A stretch of DNA of 64,000 bases from Cystobacter fuscus (GCF_002305875.1 NZ_CP022098.1:6696001-6760000); one strand, 5' to 3'. Counted from the stretch's first letter, positions 24,216-33,123 are shown. Numbers and translations: made by a program. Notes: a model not told the origin generated them from the letters alone.

Positions 24216-25070
24216 ATGGCAGAGACGAGGACAATCCTGGTTCTGGGGGCGACGGGGCAGCAGGGGGGCGCGACGGCGCGGGCGCTGGTGCGCGACGGCT
24301 GGCGGGTGCGAGCGCTGGTGCGCGATCCGGCGAGCCCGCGGGCGCGAGCGCTCGAGGGGGTGGAGCTGGTGGCGGGTGACATGGGCGATGCCGGCGCGCT
24401 CGCCGCGGCGATGGCGGGGGCGTACGGCGTCTTCAGCGTCCAGCCCAGCTCGGGCCAGCAGAAGTACGGCGTCACGGATGAGGAAGAGGAGCGCCTGGGC
24501 ATCGCCGTCGCCGACGCCGCCGGCCGAGCGGGAGTCGCGCACCTCGTCTACTCCTCGGTGGCGTGGCTGGGGCCGGACACGGGGGTCGGGCACTTCGAGA
24601 GCAAGTGGCGCATCGAGGAGCACATCCGGCGCAGCCGCCTGCCGGCGACCATCGTGCGGCCCGCGGCGTTCATGGAGCTGCTGCTCGAGCCCCACCTCGG
24701 GCTGACGCAGGGGCATTTCCATTTCATCATGCGTCCCGAGCAGCCGCTCCAGCTCATCGCCGTCGCCGACATTGGCCGACTGGTCGCGCGCGTGTTCGCC
24801 GACCCCGCGCGCCACCTCGGCCAGACCCTCGAGCTGGTCGGTGATGAACTGACGGGCCCCGCCATCGCCTCCCTCTTCGGCCGCGCCCGCGGCATCGAGG
24901 CCAGCTACGCGCGCTTCCCGGCCGAGGTGCTGGCCGCCAACGACGTGATGCGCCGCCTGACCGACCTCGCCGACCGCAGAGGCATGACCGGCGGGGCCGA
25001 CGTGGCGGCGCTCCGCCAGCTCGTGCCCGACCTGCTCACCTTCGAGGCCTGGCTGCGGCAGACGGCGTGA
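24216..25070 (+). CDS. NmrA-like NAD(P)-binding protein (second copy)
   Basis: A 284-residue paralogue of the protein encoded at 22452-23357, with the same landmarks: ILVLGATGQQGGATARALV near residue 6, RALVRDPASPRARAL, YGVFSVQPSSGQQKYGVT, HLVYSSVAWLGPDTG, GHFESKWRIEEHIR, IVRPAAFMELLLEP and a C-terminal LLTFEAWL. HYKSK of the first copy is replaced by HFESK. No signal peptide is present. It is divergent from the TetR gene. The N-terminal frame is open upstream, but ATG 24216, with a GAGGGAG site, fits the family start. The substrate or sensing role is unknown. Confidence 0.88.
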   Translation: MAETRTILVLGATGQQGGATARALVRDGWRVRALVRDPASPRARALEGVELVAGDMGDAGALAAAMAGAYGVFSVQPSSGQQKYGVTDEEEERLGIAVADAAGRAGVAHLVYSSVAWLGPDTGVGHFESKWRIEEHIRRSRLPATIVRPAAFMELLLEPHLGLTQGHFHFIMRPEQPLQLIAVADIGRLVARVFADPARHLGQTLELVGDELTGPAIASLFGRARGIEASYARFPAEVLAANDVMRRLTDLADRRGMTGGADVAALRQLVPDLLTFEAWLRQTA

Positions 25071-25112
25071 CGTCAACCGCCGTCACGCCCCCTCGGGCCC
25101 GCCGTGGTGCGC

Positions 25113-26411
25113 TCAGTTCTGGAGCGTGATGGGGAGCGACACGGTGTTCACATCACCGCCAGCGGCGGCCGTGCTCGTCGCCGTTGCCCTCAGGGTGTAG
25201 ACGCCGTTGGCGAGGGCCTCCGTGTCGAGGTACCAGTCATAGGGAGCCAGTCCTTCCAGTCGGGAGGACACCACGGTGTTGTCCTTGATCAACTCGAAGA
25301 GCACGTTCTGGATGCCATCTCCGTCCTGGGTGCCCCGGGAGGGATCGCTCGCGACCACCGCGGCGTGGAGCGTGCCACGCACGATGTCGTGGTACAGGCT
25401 GGGGCTCGTGAAATAGACCTGGGAGGAGCTGGTCACCGTGATGTTTCGCGTGCCGCGGCCAAGGAAGTTCCGGGCGCTGTCGTAGGTCTCATACTTGAGC
25501 ACGTGGTTGCCCACCGTGGGGGGATACCACGTGTGGGTGAACGGGGGGGACAGGGTGGCGAAATCCACATACGAGTCCGAGAAGTACAACACGATGCGCG
25601 CCACGGCGGGACTGGCGGAGAAGCGGATGGGGACGCCCTGATTCGAGGTGTAGGAGCCATTCTGGACAGGTGTGATCAGGGAGTTGTCGGTGTCCGGCAG
25701 CGAAGGCGTCATCACGACGTCTGAAATCTCCGTCCAATCGACGGTCTCGGTGAAGTCCTTGACCAGGGGCGCCGAGCCCGTGACGAGCCGCGGGCCAATG
25801 ATGAAATCCATCGGGTCGGTTGGAATGAAGGTCTTGTCGGTGATGGTCCGCAGCAGCCTCCCGTCAAAGAAGAGGGAGACATGGTCCGCATCGTACTCCA
25901 GGGAGGCCTCATGGTATTGCCCGTCGTAGAGATCGACCCCCGTGTCGATCGGCAGGGACAAGGCTTTTCCAAGCTTCGCGCTCTCGAAAAGGAGTTGCGT
26001 GTTGGAGAGAGACTGGTTGGTCGTGTAGCCGAAGTTGATTTCGTGGAAGCTCTTCTTGTCCGAGGTGGGACCATTGTCCCACAGCGCGATGCCCCACCAC
26101 ACGGCACCCTCGGGACGGTGCGACAGGTTGAAGCGCACCTTGAAGGTTCCCGACGTGAAGCGCTTGGGCTTGTAGCGGATCTTCGACCAGGAGCCCATGT
26201 TGTCGGGTGCAATCCCCTTCTTCACATAGAACTTCGCGGTGCCGCCGGAGACAGTCGGGCAGGAGTACTCGCAGCTCCAGATCGACGAGTTGAACTGGTC
26301 GAAGGTGTCAACGAAGGGAGCCGCATTGGCATTGAAGGCAAAGGCCATGAACAAGGCCAGTGTTGTCTTGAGAAGCGAGGAGAGGCGTGTGAATCCAGGT
26401 TGATTCTTCAT
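25113..26411 (-). CDS. Secreted GH16/concanavalin-like protein with Ig-like tail
   Basis: A 432-residue exported protein. The ATG at 26411 (MKNQPGFTRLSSLLKTTLAL) is preceded by AAGGAAG; an in-frame ATG 18 bp upstream lacks such a site. The signal peptide ends near ANA-AP. The first ~220 residues look like a GH16-type jelly roll (DTFDQFNSSIWSCEYSCP, FTSGTFKVRF, WWGIALWDNGP, SFHEINFGYTTNQ, DLYDGQYHEASLEYDADHVS). The catalytic ExDxxE of GH16 would fall at HEINFG, where the second and third acidic residues are missing, so it may bind rather than cleave glycans. An Ig-like domain (residues ~235-320) and a C-terminal beta domain follow. Confidence 0.7.
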   Translation of the reverse strand: MKNQPGFTRLSSLLKTTLALFMAFAFNANAAPFVDTFDQFNSSIWSCEYSCPTVSGGTAKFYVKKGIAPDNMGSWSKIRYKPKRFTSGTFKVRFNLSHRPEGAVWWGIALWDNGPTSDKKSFHEINFGYTTNQSLSNTQLLFESAKLGKALSLPIDTGVDLYDGQYHEASLEYDADHVSLFFDGRLLRTITDKTFIPTDPMDFIIGPRLVTGSAPLVKDFTETVDWTEISDVVMTPSLPDTDNSLITPVQNGSYTSNQGVPIRFSASPAVARIVLYFSDSYVDFATLSPPFTHTWYPPTVGNHVLKYETYDSARNFLGRGTRNITVTSSSQVYFTSPSLYHDIVRGTLHAAVVASDPSRGTQDGDGIQNVLFELIKDNTVVSSRLEGLAPYDWYLDTEALANGVYTLRATATSTAAAGGDVNTVSLPITLQN

Positions 26412-26479
26412 TCGAAGCTTCCTTTCCATTGATGAGGCGAAGATGGGCCACGAGGGGCTGGAACGGAATCAAAATCAAC

Positions 26480-26494
26480 GTACAGCGGCTGTAC
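26480..26494. promoter_or_regulatory. Perfect palindrome upstream of the LysR stub
   Basis: GTACAG-CGG-CTGTAC is a perfect 6-bp dyad 9 bp before the ATG of the LysR-like fragment. It could be the old operator of that gene. Confidence 0.3.
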
Positions 26495-26502
26495 GATTTT
26501 TT

Positions 26503-26592
26503 ATGGGCACGACGCTCTCGAGGGACGATCTGCGCATGTTTCTCGCCGTATTGGAGAATGGGAGCCTGTCCGGTGCGGCGCGCAGTCTTGGC
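26503..26592 (+). pseudogene. Truncated N-terminus of a LysR-family regulator
   Basis: ATG 26503 begins MGTTLSRDDLRMFLAVLENG then SLSGAARSLG, the first helices of a LysR HTH (the family pattern is LxxFLAVxExGSxSxAAxxLG). After about 30 codons the similarity stops, just where the minus-strand SDR gene ends (26596), and the frame continues only as nonsense antisense to it. The rest of the regulator was probably lost when the SDR/LysR pair arrived or through a deletion. Confidence 0.6.
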
Positions 26593-26595
26593 CCT

Positions 26596-27387
26596 TCACA
26601 CGCTGCGAATGGTCCCGCCGTCGACGCGCAACACCGCACCGGTCACGTACGCCGCGCGAGGGCTCGCCAGGAACACCACCGCATCCGCCACTTCTTCCGG
26701 CCGGCCCAGACGACCCACGTCGTTGGGAATGAATTCACGAACGGCGGCGCGCTCGATCTCGTCCCACTGCGTGCCCCAACCGTGCGCTTCGGCCACGTGC
26801 CGCATGAAGCCCTCGATCGCTGGCACCCGAATCGCCCCGGGAGCGACCGCGTTCGACGTCACGCCACTTCCCGCGAGCTCACGCGAGAGCGAGACCGCGA
26901 GGTTGTGCCGGGCCGCGAGCGTCGCGTTGTAGTGCGGCTGCGTCGGCGCCGGCTGTGTCGCGAGTCCACCGCCGATGGTGATGACCCGGCCCCAACCACG
27001 CGCCCGCATTCCGGGAACGAAGTGCCGAATCATCCGCACGCCGGAGATCACGTTCTGCTGCCACACGTCGGCCCACTGCTCCGGCGTCGCCTTCAGCCAT
27101 CCCACATGTTCGTAGCCGCCGGCGTTGTTCACCAGGATGTCGATATCCCCCTCCACCGCCGCGCGCACCGCATCGGCCCCCGCGTCGGTGGAGAGGTCTC
27201 CGAGGGCCATCTCCGCGCGTCCACCAGCGGCGCCGATGGCCTCGACCACCTGTCTGGCCCGTGTCGCGTCGCGGCCGTGCACGATGACCGTCACCCCCTC
27301 CGCCGCCAGTTGCTTCGCGATGGCTTCGCCGAGCCCCGAAGTGGAGCCCGTCACCAATGCCCGCTTCCCCTGAAGTTCCATGTTCAT
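26596..27387 (-). CDS. SDR-family oxidoreductase lacking the usual Ser and Lys
   Basis: A 263-residue short-chain dehydrogenase. The NAD(P)-binding motif VTGSTSGLGEAIA is near residue 12, then NNAGGYEHVG near 88, VAPGAIRVP near 183 and a C-terminal AYVTGAVLRVDGG. The active-site stretch reads TIGGGLATQPAPTQPHYNAT: the catalytic Ser is Gly and the Lys of YxxxK is Leu (YNATL), so normal proton relay is not expected. It may act on an unusual substrate or have lost activity. It is divergent from a LysR gene (78 bp between starts), the standard arrangement for LysR control. The second Met (MELQ) is an alternative start. Confidence 0.85.
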   Translation of the reverse strand: MNMELQGKRALVTGSTSGLGEAIAKQLAAEGVTVIVHGRDATRARQVVEAIGAAGGRAEMALGDLSTDAGADAVRAAVEGDIDILVNNAGGYEHVGWLKATPEQWADVWQQNVISGVRMIRHFVPGMRARGWGRVITIGGGLATQPAPTQPHYNATLAARHNLAVSLSRELAGSGVTSNAVAPGAIRVPAIEGFMRHVAEAHGWGTQWDEIERAAVREFIPNDVGRLGRPEEVADAVVFLASPRAAYVTGAVLRVDGGTIRSV

Positions 27388-27465
27388 GGGCGCTGAATTT
27401 GCGTCCGGCACGTCGGCTCTGGAAGATGCACGCCACGAATGACTGTCTTTCGTGAGGACGAATGA

Positions 27466-28353
27466 ATGCGCGGACCCGAATTCGCTGACCTTTCGGCCTT
27501 CGAGGCCGTCGCAACGCACCGGAGTTTCGCGCGCGCCGCGCAGGAACTCCGCACCACGGCCCCGGTCCTCAGCGTCACCGTTCGCCGACTCGAGACGCGC
27601 TTGGGCGTCCGGCTCCTCAACCGCACCACGCGGAGCGTGAGTCCGACCGAAGCCGGCCTCCACCTGCTCCAGCGACTGAGGCCGGCGCTGCGCGAGCTCG
27701 ATGCGGCAGTGCTCGTCGTCGAAGACTTCCGCGACCGGCCGGTAGGCACGGTGAAGATCAACTCCGCACACTCGGCGGCGGTGTCGTTGATTGCACCGGT
27801 GCTCGGCGAATTCTTCGACCGCCATCCCGAAGTGAAGGTCGAGCTGAGCGTGAACTCCTCGACGGTCGACCTCGCTGGCGGCGGTTACGACCTCGGCGTG
27901 CGGCTCGGGGAACGCCTCGAGAAGGACATGGTCGCGCTCAGGCTCGGCGGCCGTCGGCAGGTCTACGTCGTCGCATCACCGAAGTACCTCCGGACGCGCG
28001 GCACGCCGCAGACCCCGTTCGAGCTCAAGCATCACCGCTGCATCGGCACCCGGCGCCCCGATGGCATCGCCACCCGTTGGGAATTCGAGCGGCGCGGCAA
28101 GAACGTGAGCCTGCCCGTCGACGGCACGTTGGTGGTCGACAACCTCGCCGTCCAGTTGCGCGCCGCACAAGACGGAGCAGGTCTCGCGTACACCATCGAC
28201 GACTCGGTCGAGCCGCTCCTCGTGAAGGGCAAGCTGGTGCGGGTGCTGGAAACGTGGTCGCCGCGATTCGATGGCTTCTACCTCACCTATCCCAGCCGCC
28301 GCCAGCTCACTGGAGCGGTGCGCTCCTTCATCGACTTCATGACCCGCCGTTGA
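27466..28353 (+). CDS. LysR-family transcriptional regulator
   Basis: A 295-residue LysR-type regulator. The HTH at residues 6-65 shows DLSAFEAVATHRSFARAAQE and RLETRLGVRLLNRTTRSVSP. The effector domain follows, with VKINSAHSAAVSLIAPVLGE, YDLGVRLGERLEKDMVALRL and YVVASPKYLRTRGTPQTPFE, as in the CrgA/DmlR subgroup. It is divergent from the SDR gene and probably activates it in response to that enzyme's substrate. It ends 28 bp before the convergent CxxCH lipoprotein gene. The start is ATG 27466; an overlapping ATG at 27462 is out of frame. Confidence 0.93.
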   Translation: MRGPEFADLSAFEAVATHRSFARAAQELRTTAPVLSVTVRRLETRLGVRLLNRTTRSVSPTEAGLHLLQRLRPALRELDAAVLVVEDFRDRPVGTVKINSAHSAAVSLIAPVLGEFFDRHPEVKVELSVNSSTVDLAGGGYDLGVRLGERLEKDMVALRLGGRRQVYVVASPKYLRTRGTPQTPFELKHHRCIGTRRPDGIATRWEFERRGKNVSLPVDGTLVVDNLAVQLRAAQDGAGLAYTIDDSVEPLLVKGKLVRVLETWSPRFDGFYLTYPSRRQLTGAVRSFIDFMTRR

Positions 28354-28380
28354 AATGCCCGGGCAGCCTCCTTCTGGCAC

Positions 28381-29988
28381 TCAGCGGAGAATCCGCCGCA
28401 TCGTCGGTGGGTACACCACCTTCTGCGGTCCACCTGGTACGAGGCTCCTGAGCTTCAGCGGCTTGCCGGGCGGCGGCGGCTCGCTCGCCAGCCCAAAGAG
28501 GAAGCTGAAGTCGGAAGCCCACCCCGAGTCCCCGGCGATACTCGCGTTCTTGTGACAATTGATGCAGTTGCTCGCCTCGTCCGGCGTGCCCGTCTGGAGG
28601 TACGTCTCCATTGTCGTGTTGGCGATGGGGACGTTGAGGGGCGGAGTCGCACCGGTGAAGGGCAGCGGGGTCTTGACGGGCGTCGTGGGATTTGGACCTG
28701 GCGTCCTGGACCAGAGCGTGTTCACCAGCACGTAGTTCTTCCAGACGGAGTCCGGGTAGTTCCGGGCGATCGCGGTCTGGATGGTCTGGTTGGTGGCCCG
28801 CGCGACCGGATCGATGGGTGTCAGCCGGGTCACCTGGATGGGGACGGGAGCGGGGCAACCCTCGCCGAGCCAGTAGGGAGGGGACACGTTCGGCGTACAG
28901 TCCACCGTGACCGAGGTGCGACCATCCACCGAGCACGACTCGTCCAGCTCGATCGTCCGCGGCCTGCATTGGGGATCGTAGAAGTTCCAGCTCGTCGTCC
29001 CGGGATCCGCGCCGTGATCGGGCGCGTTGTTCACATGCTCGAAGGTCGCCCATATCCAGGTGGGCTGGGAGACCGTCTTGTGGATGATATGAAAGCCAAC
29101 CAGTGCCACCGTGGTGGCCCGGCACTTCTGGGTCGTCGGATCCACCACCACCGCTGGGGAAAGCTTGTACGCATTCCACCGGTTGTCCTGGGGATTGGGC
29201 ACCTCCATCCACGCCGCCTTCATCTCCATGGCACCTATGGTATTCGACTGCCAGGAGCCCATTGGGTTCACCACGGGGCTACCCGTCCCCCCGTCCACCA
29301 GGGCCTGTTGGTTGGCCGCGTTGAAGAGCCTCTTCTCGACGATGTACGCGTATTCAGGCTGGCTGACCCGGACGTCGTACCAGACGTTGGTGCCATTGGC
29401 GGCCCCCAGCCATGAGGGGAGATCGAGCGGGAACGCCTGATTGCCGCTCCCCGAGGTGAACTGGGTCTCGAACTTCGAGACCACGTTCAGCGCCAGCATG
29501 GATCTGGCCTGCTGGGAGCTGACGTTCGCCTCGGCCAGACAGTCCTCCGAGATGCTTTGCGGTGTGCCCCATGAAGGGGGAGTCCCCCCCTCCGGTGGGA
29601 AGAGCTGCTGCTTGCTCATGAACGTCTGCCATTGGACCGTTCCGAGATCGCCGGGTGAGCCGAAGAAAGCGTCTGTCGTTCCACCCATGGCGGCGGCCGG
29701 CCAGTTCAGGGCGATGAACTCCGCCCAGGCGAAGCAGTTCGCGTCGAACTGGCTGGTGACATTGCTCATATCCGGCGGGATGCTGGGGCCGAACTGGATG
29801 TTCTGGGTGCCGCCGCACGAGAACCACGGAGCGCGGATAGCGGTCGAAGGAGCCTTGACCACCGGAGGCACCTTCTGGGACTCGGTGCCCGCCGGTTGTT
29901 CCTGGTTGGTGGGACGGTTGACGCAAGCTCCGAGCATGAGGAGCCCCGGGAGCACCAGACGCCCGAGTGAAACGGGAAGTGAGGACAT
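28381..29988 (-). CDS. Lipoprotein with a single CxxCH heme motif
   Basis: A 535-residue exported lipoprotein. The start at 29988 (MSSLPVSLGRLVLPGLLMLG) has an AAGGAA site and lipobox LGAC; the frame extends farther upstream without a signal. The large middle part is unrecognised, with conserved-looking pieces such as FDANCFAWAEFIALNWPAA, YDVRVSQPEYAYIVEKRLFN and ATFEHVNNAPDHGAD. Near residue 480 there is CINCHKNAS, a CxxCH heme-c attachment site, preceded by METYLQTG. Proteins of this build are annotated as cytochrome-c-family proteins in myxobacteria and probably reside in the periplasm or outer membrane. No electron-transfer partner is adjacent. Confidence 0.75.
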   Translation of the reverse strand: MSSLPVSLGRLVLPGLLMLGACVNRPTNQEQPAGTESQKVPPVVKAPSTAIRAPWFSCGGTQNIQFGPSIPPDMSNVTSQFDANCFAWAEFIALNWPAAAMGGTTDAFFGSPGDLGTVQWQTFMSKQQLFPPEGGTPPSWGTPQSISEDCLAEANVSSQQARSMLALNVVSKFETQFTSGSGNQAFPLDLPSWLGAANGTNVWYDVRVSQPEYAYIVEKRLFNAANQQALVDGGTGSPVVNPMGSWQSNTIGAMEMKAAWMEVPNPQDNRWNAYKLSPAVVVDPTTQKCRATTVALVGFHIIHKTVSQPTWIWATFEHVNNAPDHGADPGTTSWNFYDPQCRPRTIELDESCSVDGRTSVTVDCTPNVSPPYWLGEGCPAPVPIQVTRLTPIDPVARATNQTIQTAIARNYPDSVWKNYVLVNTLWSRTPGPNPTTPVKTPLPFTGATPPLNVPIANTTMETYLQTGTPDEASNCINCHKNASIAGDSGWASDFSFLFGLASEPPPPGKPLKLRSLVPGGPQKVVYPPTMRRILR

Positions 29989-30982
29989 GAGGATGTTCCT
30001 TCCTGGCCAATCGATTGGATTGGCCTGGGTAATGAATTGCTTCGCCATGTGTCTCCTATGGCGTGCGGACATCGAGGTTCGTTGGCGAGTATGAGCACCC
30101 AGGCCGCATCTCACCACCCACTCCAGTAGTACGAGTCAATACATGCAATCAATGTCTCGGAAATCACATGATCCGGCCGGGCACGAGCAGCCAGACGCGT
30201 GGCTCGACATTTCTCGGCCCTCCAGCAGGAGGCGCGGGCTCGCACCCTGGCGCCACATCCGTGCCAATGCCCTCAATGTGGAGCGGAGGGGAGCGAGGAA
30301 GGCCGCGGACGTGGCCCGGTCGGGCGAGGAGGTGGGCGGCTGCCAGGTGGAGGGGATGCTGGGGAGCGAGGGCCTCCAGGCTTCGTCACATCCGCATTCC
30401 CCCGCGCTCCCCCAGTCAGGACACGTGACGAGCGCGGGAGGCGCACCATGCAGGGCGACAAGAATAGCGCGTTCATGGAAGATCCCTTTGGATTCCTCTC
30501 CACGATTCCCCTGATCGTCAGTGTGCCGCCCTCTGATCTCGACACACCAGGGTTTCGCCCCATCCAGCCGCCATCATGCATTCCAACTCCGGACAGTGCA
30601 CGACGGTGGTTGGCGTGCGGAGGGGGGAATGGCGCTTCTTCAGCCAGGTGATTGGTGTCAGCGGGGATTATGGTGATGTCGTCTGGATAGAATCCAGGAA
30701 TCGCCTCTGAAGCACGGGCCAGCACGTCCGTGCGCGGTGCGGAGCGGCAACGGAAGTTCTGCCACGCTCCAGGGGCGGCAGTCCAGGGAACAGCTTGCTG
30801 CTCGTGGCGGCCGTGCTCGCCCGGCACCCTTTCCAGGCCGCGCGTCTGCCGACGTGTGAGTTCGTTCGTGCCGGCCAGCAACCCGTGGCTGTACGGAAAC
30901 TGTTCTAGCCAGCTCATCACGAATTCCAGTATTCTGGCACACTGGATTCAAGGTCGAATCATCGAACGAGGAAGATACCGCT
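29989..30982. other. ~1-kb gene-free stretch
   Basis: No recognisable gene. Longer open frames (for example minus strand 30273-30920) give low-complexity or unfamiliar translations with no family match I can name. One copy of a 20-bp repeat (30259-30278) lies here; its near copy is at 32329-32348 on the other side of the following gene. Local GC drops near 30900-30980, which fits a promoter region for the lipoprotein at 30983. Confidence 0.5.
30259..30278 (+). repeat. 20-bp repeat, copy 1
   Basis: CCGTGCCAATGCCCTCAATG matches the copy at 32329-32348 at 19 of 20 positions. Both lie in gene-free DNA flanking the same lipoprotein gene. Confidence 0.35.
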
Positions 30983-32224
30983 ATGCGGAAGAAGTCAGGG
31001 CTGGGCCTGGGAGTGGTGCTGAGTTTCGTGGCCTTGGGTTGTGGCGAGATGCCAGGCGGCGCGAGGGAAGAGTCCGGGCCAGTGACCAGGACGCAGGCCA
31101 TCACCGGAGACATCTTCGCCTCCGACGTCTTCAACTGGCGCTTCTATCTCAACGCCCATGCCGACCTGCTGCAGGCGGGGATCGTCACCGAGCAGGGGGC
31201 GCGCAACCACTGGCAGAGCACCGGCATCAGTGAGTGCCGCCGCGCCCACCCGCTCTTCCACACCCGGCAGTACCTGGAGATCTACCCGGACCTGAAGAGC
31301 GCCTTCGGCGGCGACTGTAGCGCGGCGCTGCAGCACTACCTGAACCATGGACGGTCGGAAGGGCGGGTGGGCGTGTCCGTGGGGGCCTATGACGGCCGGT
31401 ACACGGTGAAGAACGACATCATCGCCGTGGGCGGCTCCAACCGGGTGGCGGGCGCGGTGGACAGCCTCTACTGGGGCGGCCGCGAGTTCATCAGCTCGTG
31501 GGACCACGGCCGCCAGCTCCAGATGGCGCTCTCCGGCAACGGTTGGGGCGAGTGCTACAACCCCACCGAGGCGGGCGGGGAGTACGACGGGCTGAATGCC
31601 ACCTCCACCAGCCTGCTCCAGGGCGTCAGCGCCTCGGGCAGCGTGTATAGGACGCAGTCCAAGGCCGCCTTCTGGCTGCTGCCCGGACAGGAATCGGGCG
31701 CGGGGCCCTGCGGCGGCGCCCGTAACACCACCGCGCTCTCCAACTACACCCTCAACAAGCAGGTGACGGTGGGCTACGGCGGCCTGAGCCACGTCATCGA
31801 GTTCCTCACCCTGGTCACCGTTCCCGAGACGCTCGGCTCGATGGTGGTCGAAGCGCCCACCGGCTACCTGGGCGGGGAGTTCTCCGCCTTTTACACCTTC
31901 AACCCGAGCACCTGTCAGCTCGCGCCCCTGTCCGCGGGACCTGGAGAGCAGGGACTGCCGGTGGTGCTGTCGACGCCGGACGGGACGGCGGCGATGGGGG
32001 CCTGGTCGCCGGACCTGCCACAGTCCGGGCTGTCCGGCTCCGGCTACGGGCGCTTCGCCTTCCCCGACAGCGGCAGACCGGCCAATGCGACCCACAAGTG
32101 GAACGTCGTCTTCCGTCGCGGCTCGACACCTCCGGGCAGCTACGACTACCGGGCGTACATCGCCGTGGGCTCGCTGGAGAACGTGCGGGTGTCCCTCTGC
32201 CAGGTTGTCTCCCTGGTGCATTGA
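30983..32224 (+). CDS. Exported lipoprotein of unknown function
   Basis: A 413-residue protein with signal peptide MRKKSGLGLGVVLSFVALGC (lipobox ALGC). Residues ~50-130 contain two copies of a short helical repeat built around FNWRFYLNAHADLLQAGI and TRQYLEIYPDLKSAFGGD, then HYLNHGRSEGR. This pattern occurs in many secreted bacterial proteins next to other domains. The C-terminal ~270 residues are beta-rich and unrecognised (for example GAVDSLYWGGREFISSWDHG, FAFPDSGRPANATHKWNVVF). The WGGREF/WDHGRQL region hints at a carbohydrate-related beta-sandwich, but no catalytic residues can be assigned. It is a stand-alone gene. Confidence 0.75.
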   Translation: MRKKSGLGLGVVLSFVALGCGEMPGGAREESGPVTRTQAITGDIFASDVFNWRFYLNAHADLLQAGIVTEQGARNHWQSTGISECRRAHPLFHTRQYLEIYPDLKSAFGGDCSAALQHYLNHGRSEGRVGVSVGAYDGRYTVKNDIIAVGGSNRVAGAVDSLYWGGREFISSWDHGRQLQMALSGNGWGECYNPTEAGGEYDGLNATSTSLLQGVSASGSVYRTQSKAAFWLLPGQESGAGPCGGARNTTALSNYTLNKQVTVGYGGLSHVIEFLTLVTVPETLGSMVVEAPTGYLGGEFSAFYTFNPSTCQLAPLSAGPGEQGLPVVLSTPDGTAAMGAWSPDLPQSGLSGSGYGRFAFPDSGRPANATHKWNVVFRRGSTPPGSYDYRAYIAVGSLENVRVSLCQVVSLVH

Positions 32225-32328
32225 GCCCGAACGGCGGCGCGTTGCCGTATTGGCGCGTCGAGAGGGGGCGCCAGGCACCAGGTGCTCGCGGACGCGGCCT
32301 GGCCCCCGTATCTCGTCGAACAGCACAA

Positions 32329-32348
32329 CCGTGCCAACGCCCTCAATG
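32329..32348 (+). repeat. 20-bp repeat, copy 2
   Basis: CCGTGCCAACGCCCTCAATG, near-identical to 30259-30278, in the 275-bp gap between two genes. Confidence 0.35.
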
Positions 32349-32499
32349 GCTACTTCAAGCAGGGGGCCGCCAGGACTGTGCGCCGCCTTGGGGTACCTTC
32401 GGAGGAGCCTCGCCCCGGCCCACCAGTCCTCCACCCGACGTCCTCTCGGGCCTCGCGTTTCGCTACGAGCTGACGGTGGCCCAAGCTAAGTTGGGCTTC

Positions 32500-33096
32500 A
32501 TGAGTTTGATCAAGCTCGTTTTTCTGGCCATGGGCGTGCTCGTCCTCGTGGGTGTCGTCGTCATGGCTGTCGCTGGTGGCTTTCTCACCTCCATTTTCAA
32601 CAACAGCTACGAAATCAAGAATGGAAGGGTTTTTTATCACGCGGCGGGAATCGGCTCGTCCGAGGTGGTGGGTGCGGACGCCGCGACCTTCAAGGAAATG
32701 AGGAGGGGCCATCACGGGTACGGTGAAGACAAGAATGGAATCTATTTCCATGAGAAAAGAATCCATGGTGCCGACCGTGACAGCTTCACGATTCCGACCG
32801 GGAACTCGTACTGGTCGAAAGACAAGGGCACGGTGTTCTACGGCGCCAGCGCCCTACCGGGTGTCGACGCTTCGAAGTTCCGGCTTCTTGGCCCCTATTA
32901 CGGGACGGACGGAAGGTCCGTGTATGGCGTTGGCCGGCTTATCGAGGGAGCCGACCCCGACACCTTCGAGCTGGTCGCGAAGGACGGAACGATGGCGAAG
33001 GACAAGAACGCCCACTACCGCCTGGAAGAGCGCGGCCGCATGGAAAACGGCGTATTCATCAGCGACGAAGAAGCGGCCGAAGAGCGCACCCGGTGA
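32500..33096 (+). CDS. DKNYY-domain protein with N-terminal membrane anchor
   Basis: A 198-residue protein. One hydrophobic segment (residues 4-30, LVFLAMGVLVLVGVVVMAVA) is followed by an extracytoplasmic domain made of repeats around YGEDKNGIYFHEKRI, SKDKGTVFYGASALPGVD, YGTDGRSVYGVGRLIEGAD and AKDKNAHYRLEERG. The alternation of DKxxVYY-type strands and GADPxTFE turns is the DKNYY family, found in many surface-associated bacterial proteins, mechanism unknown. The start is ATG 32500; the same frame is open upstream without features. It is convergent with the SDR gene at 33124. Confidence 0.78.
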   Translation: MSLIKLVFLAMGVLVLVGVVVMAVAGGFLTSIFNNSYEIKNGRVFYHAAGIGSSEVVGADAATFKEMRRGHHGYGEDKNGIYFHEKRIHGADRDSFTIPTGNSYWSKDKGTVFYGASALPGVDASKFRLLGPYYGTDGRSVYGVGRLIEGADPDTFELVAKDGTMAKDKNAHYRLEERGRMENGVFISDEEAAEERTR

Positions 33097-33123
33097 GACG
33101 CTGTGTTCTACCCTCCCCTCGCG

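Noticed and set aside
30273-30920. 215-codon minus-strand frame in the gene-free stretch
   Set aside because: No family match, no ribosome site, Pro/Arg-rich second half; could not be supported as a gene.
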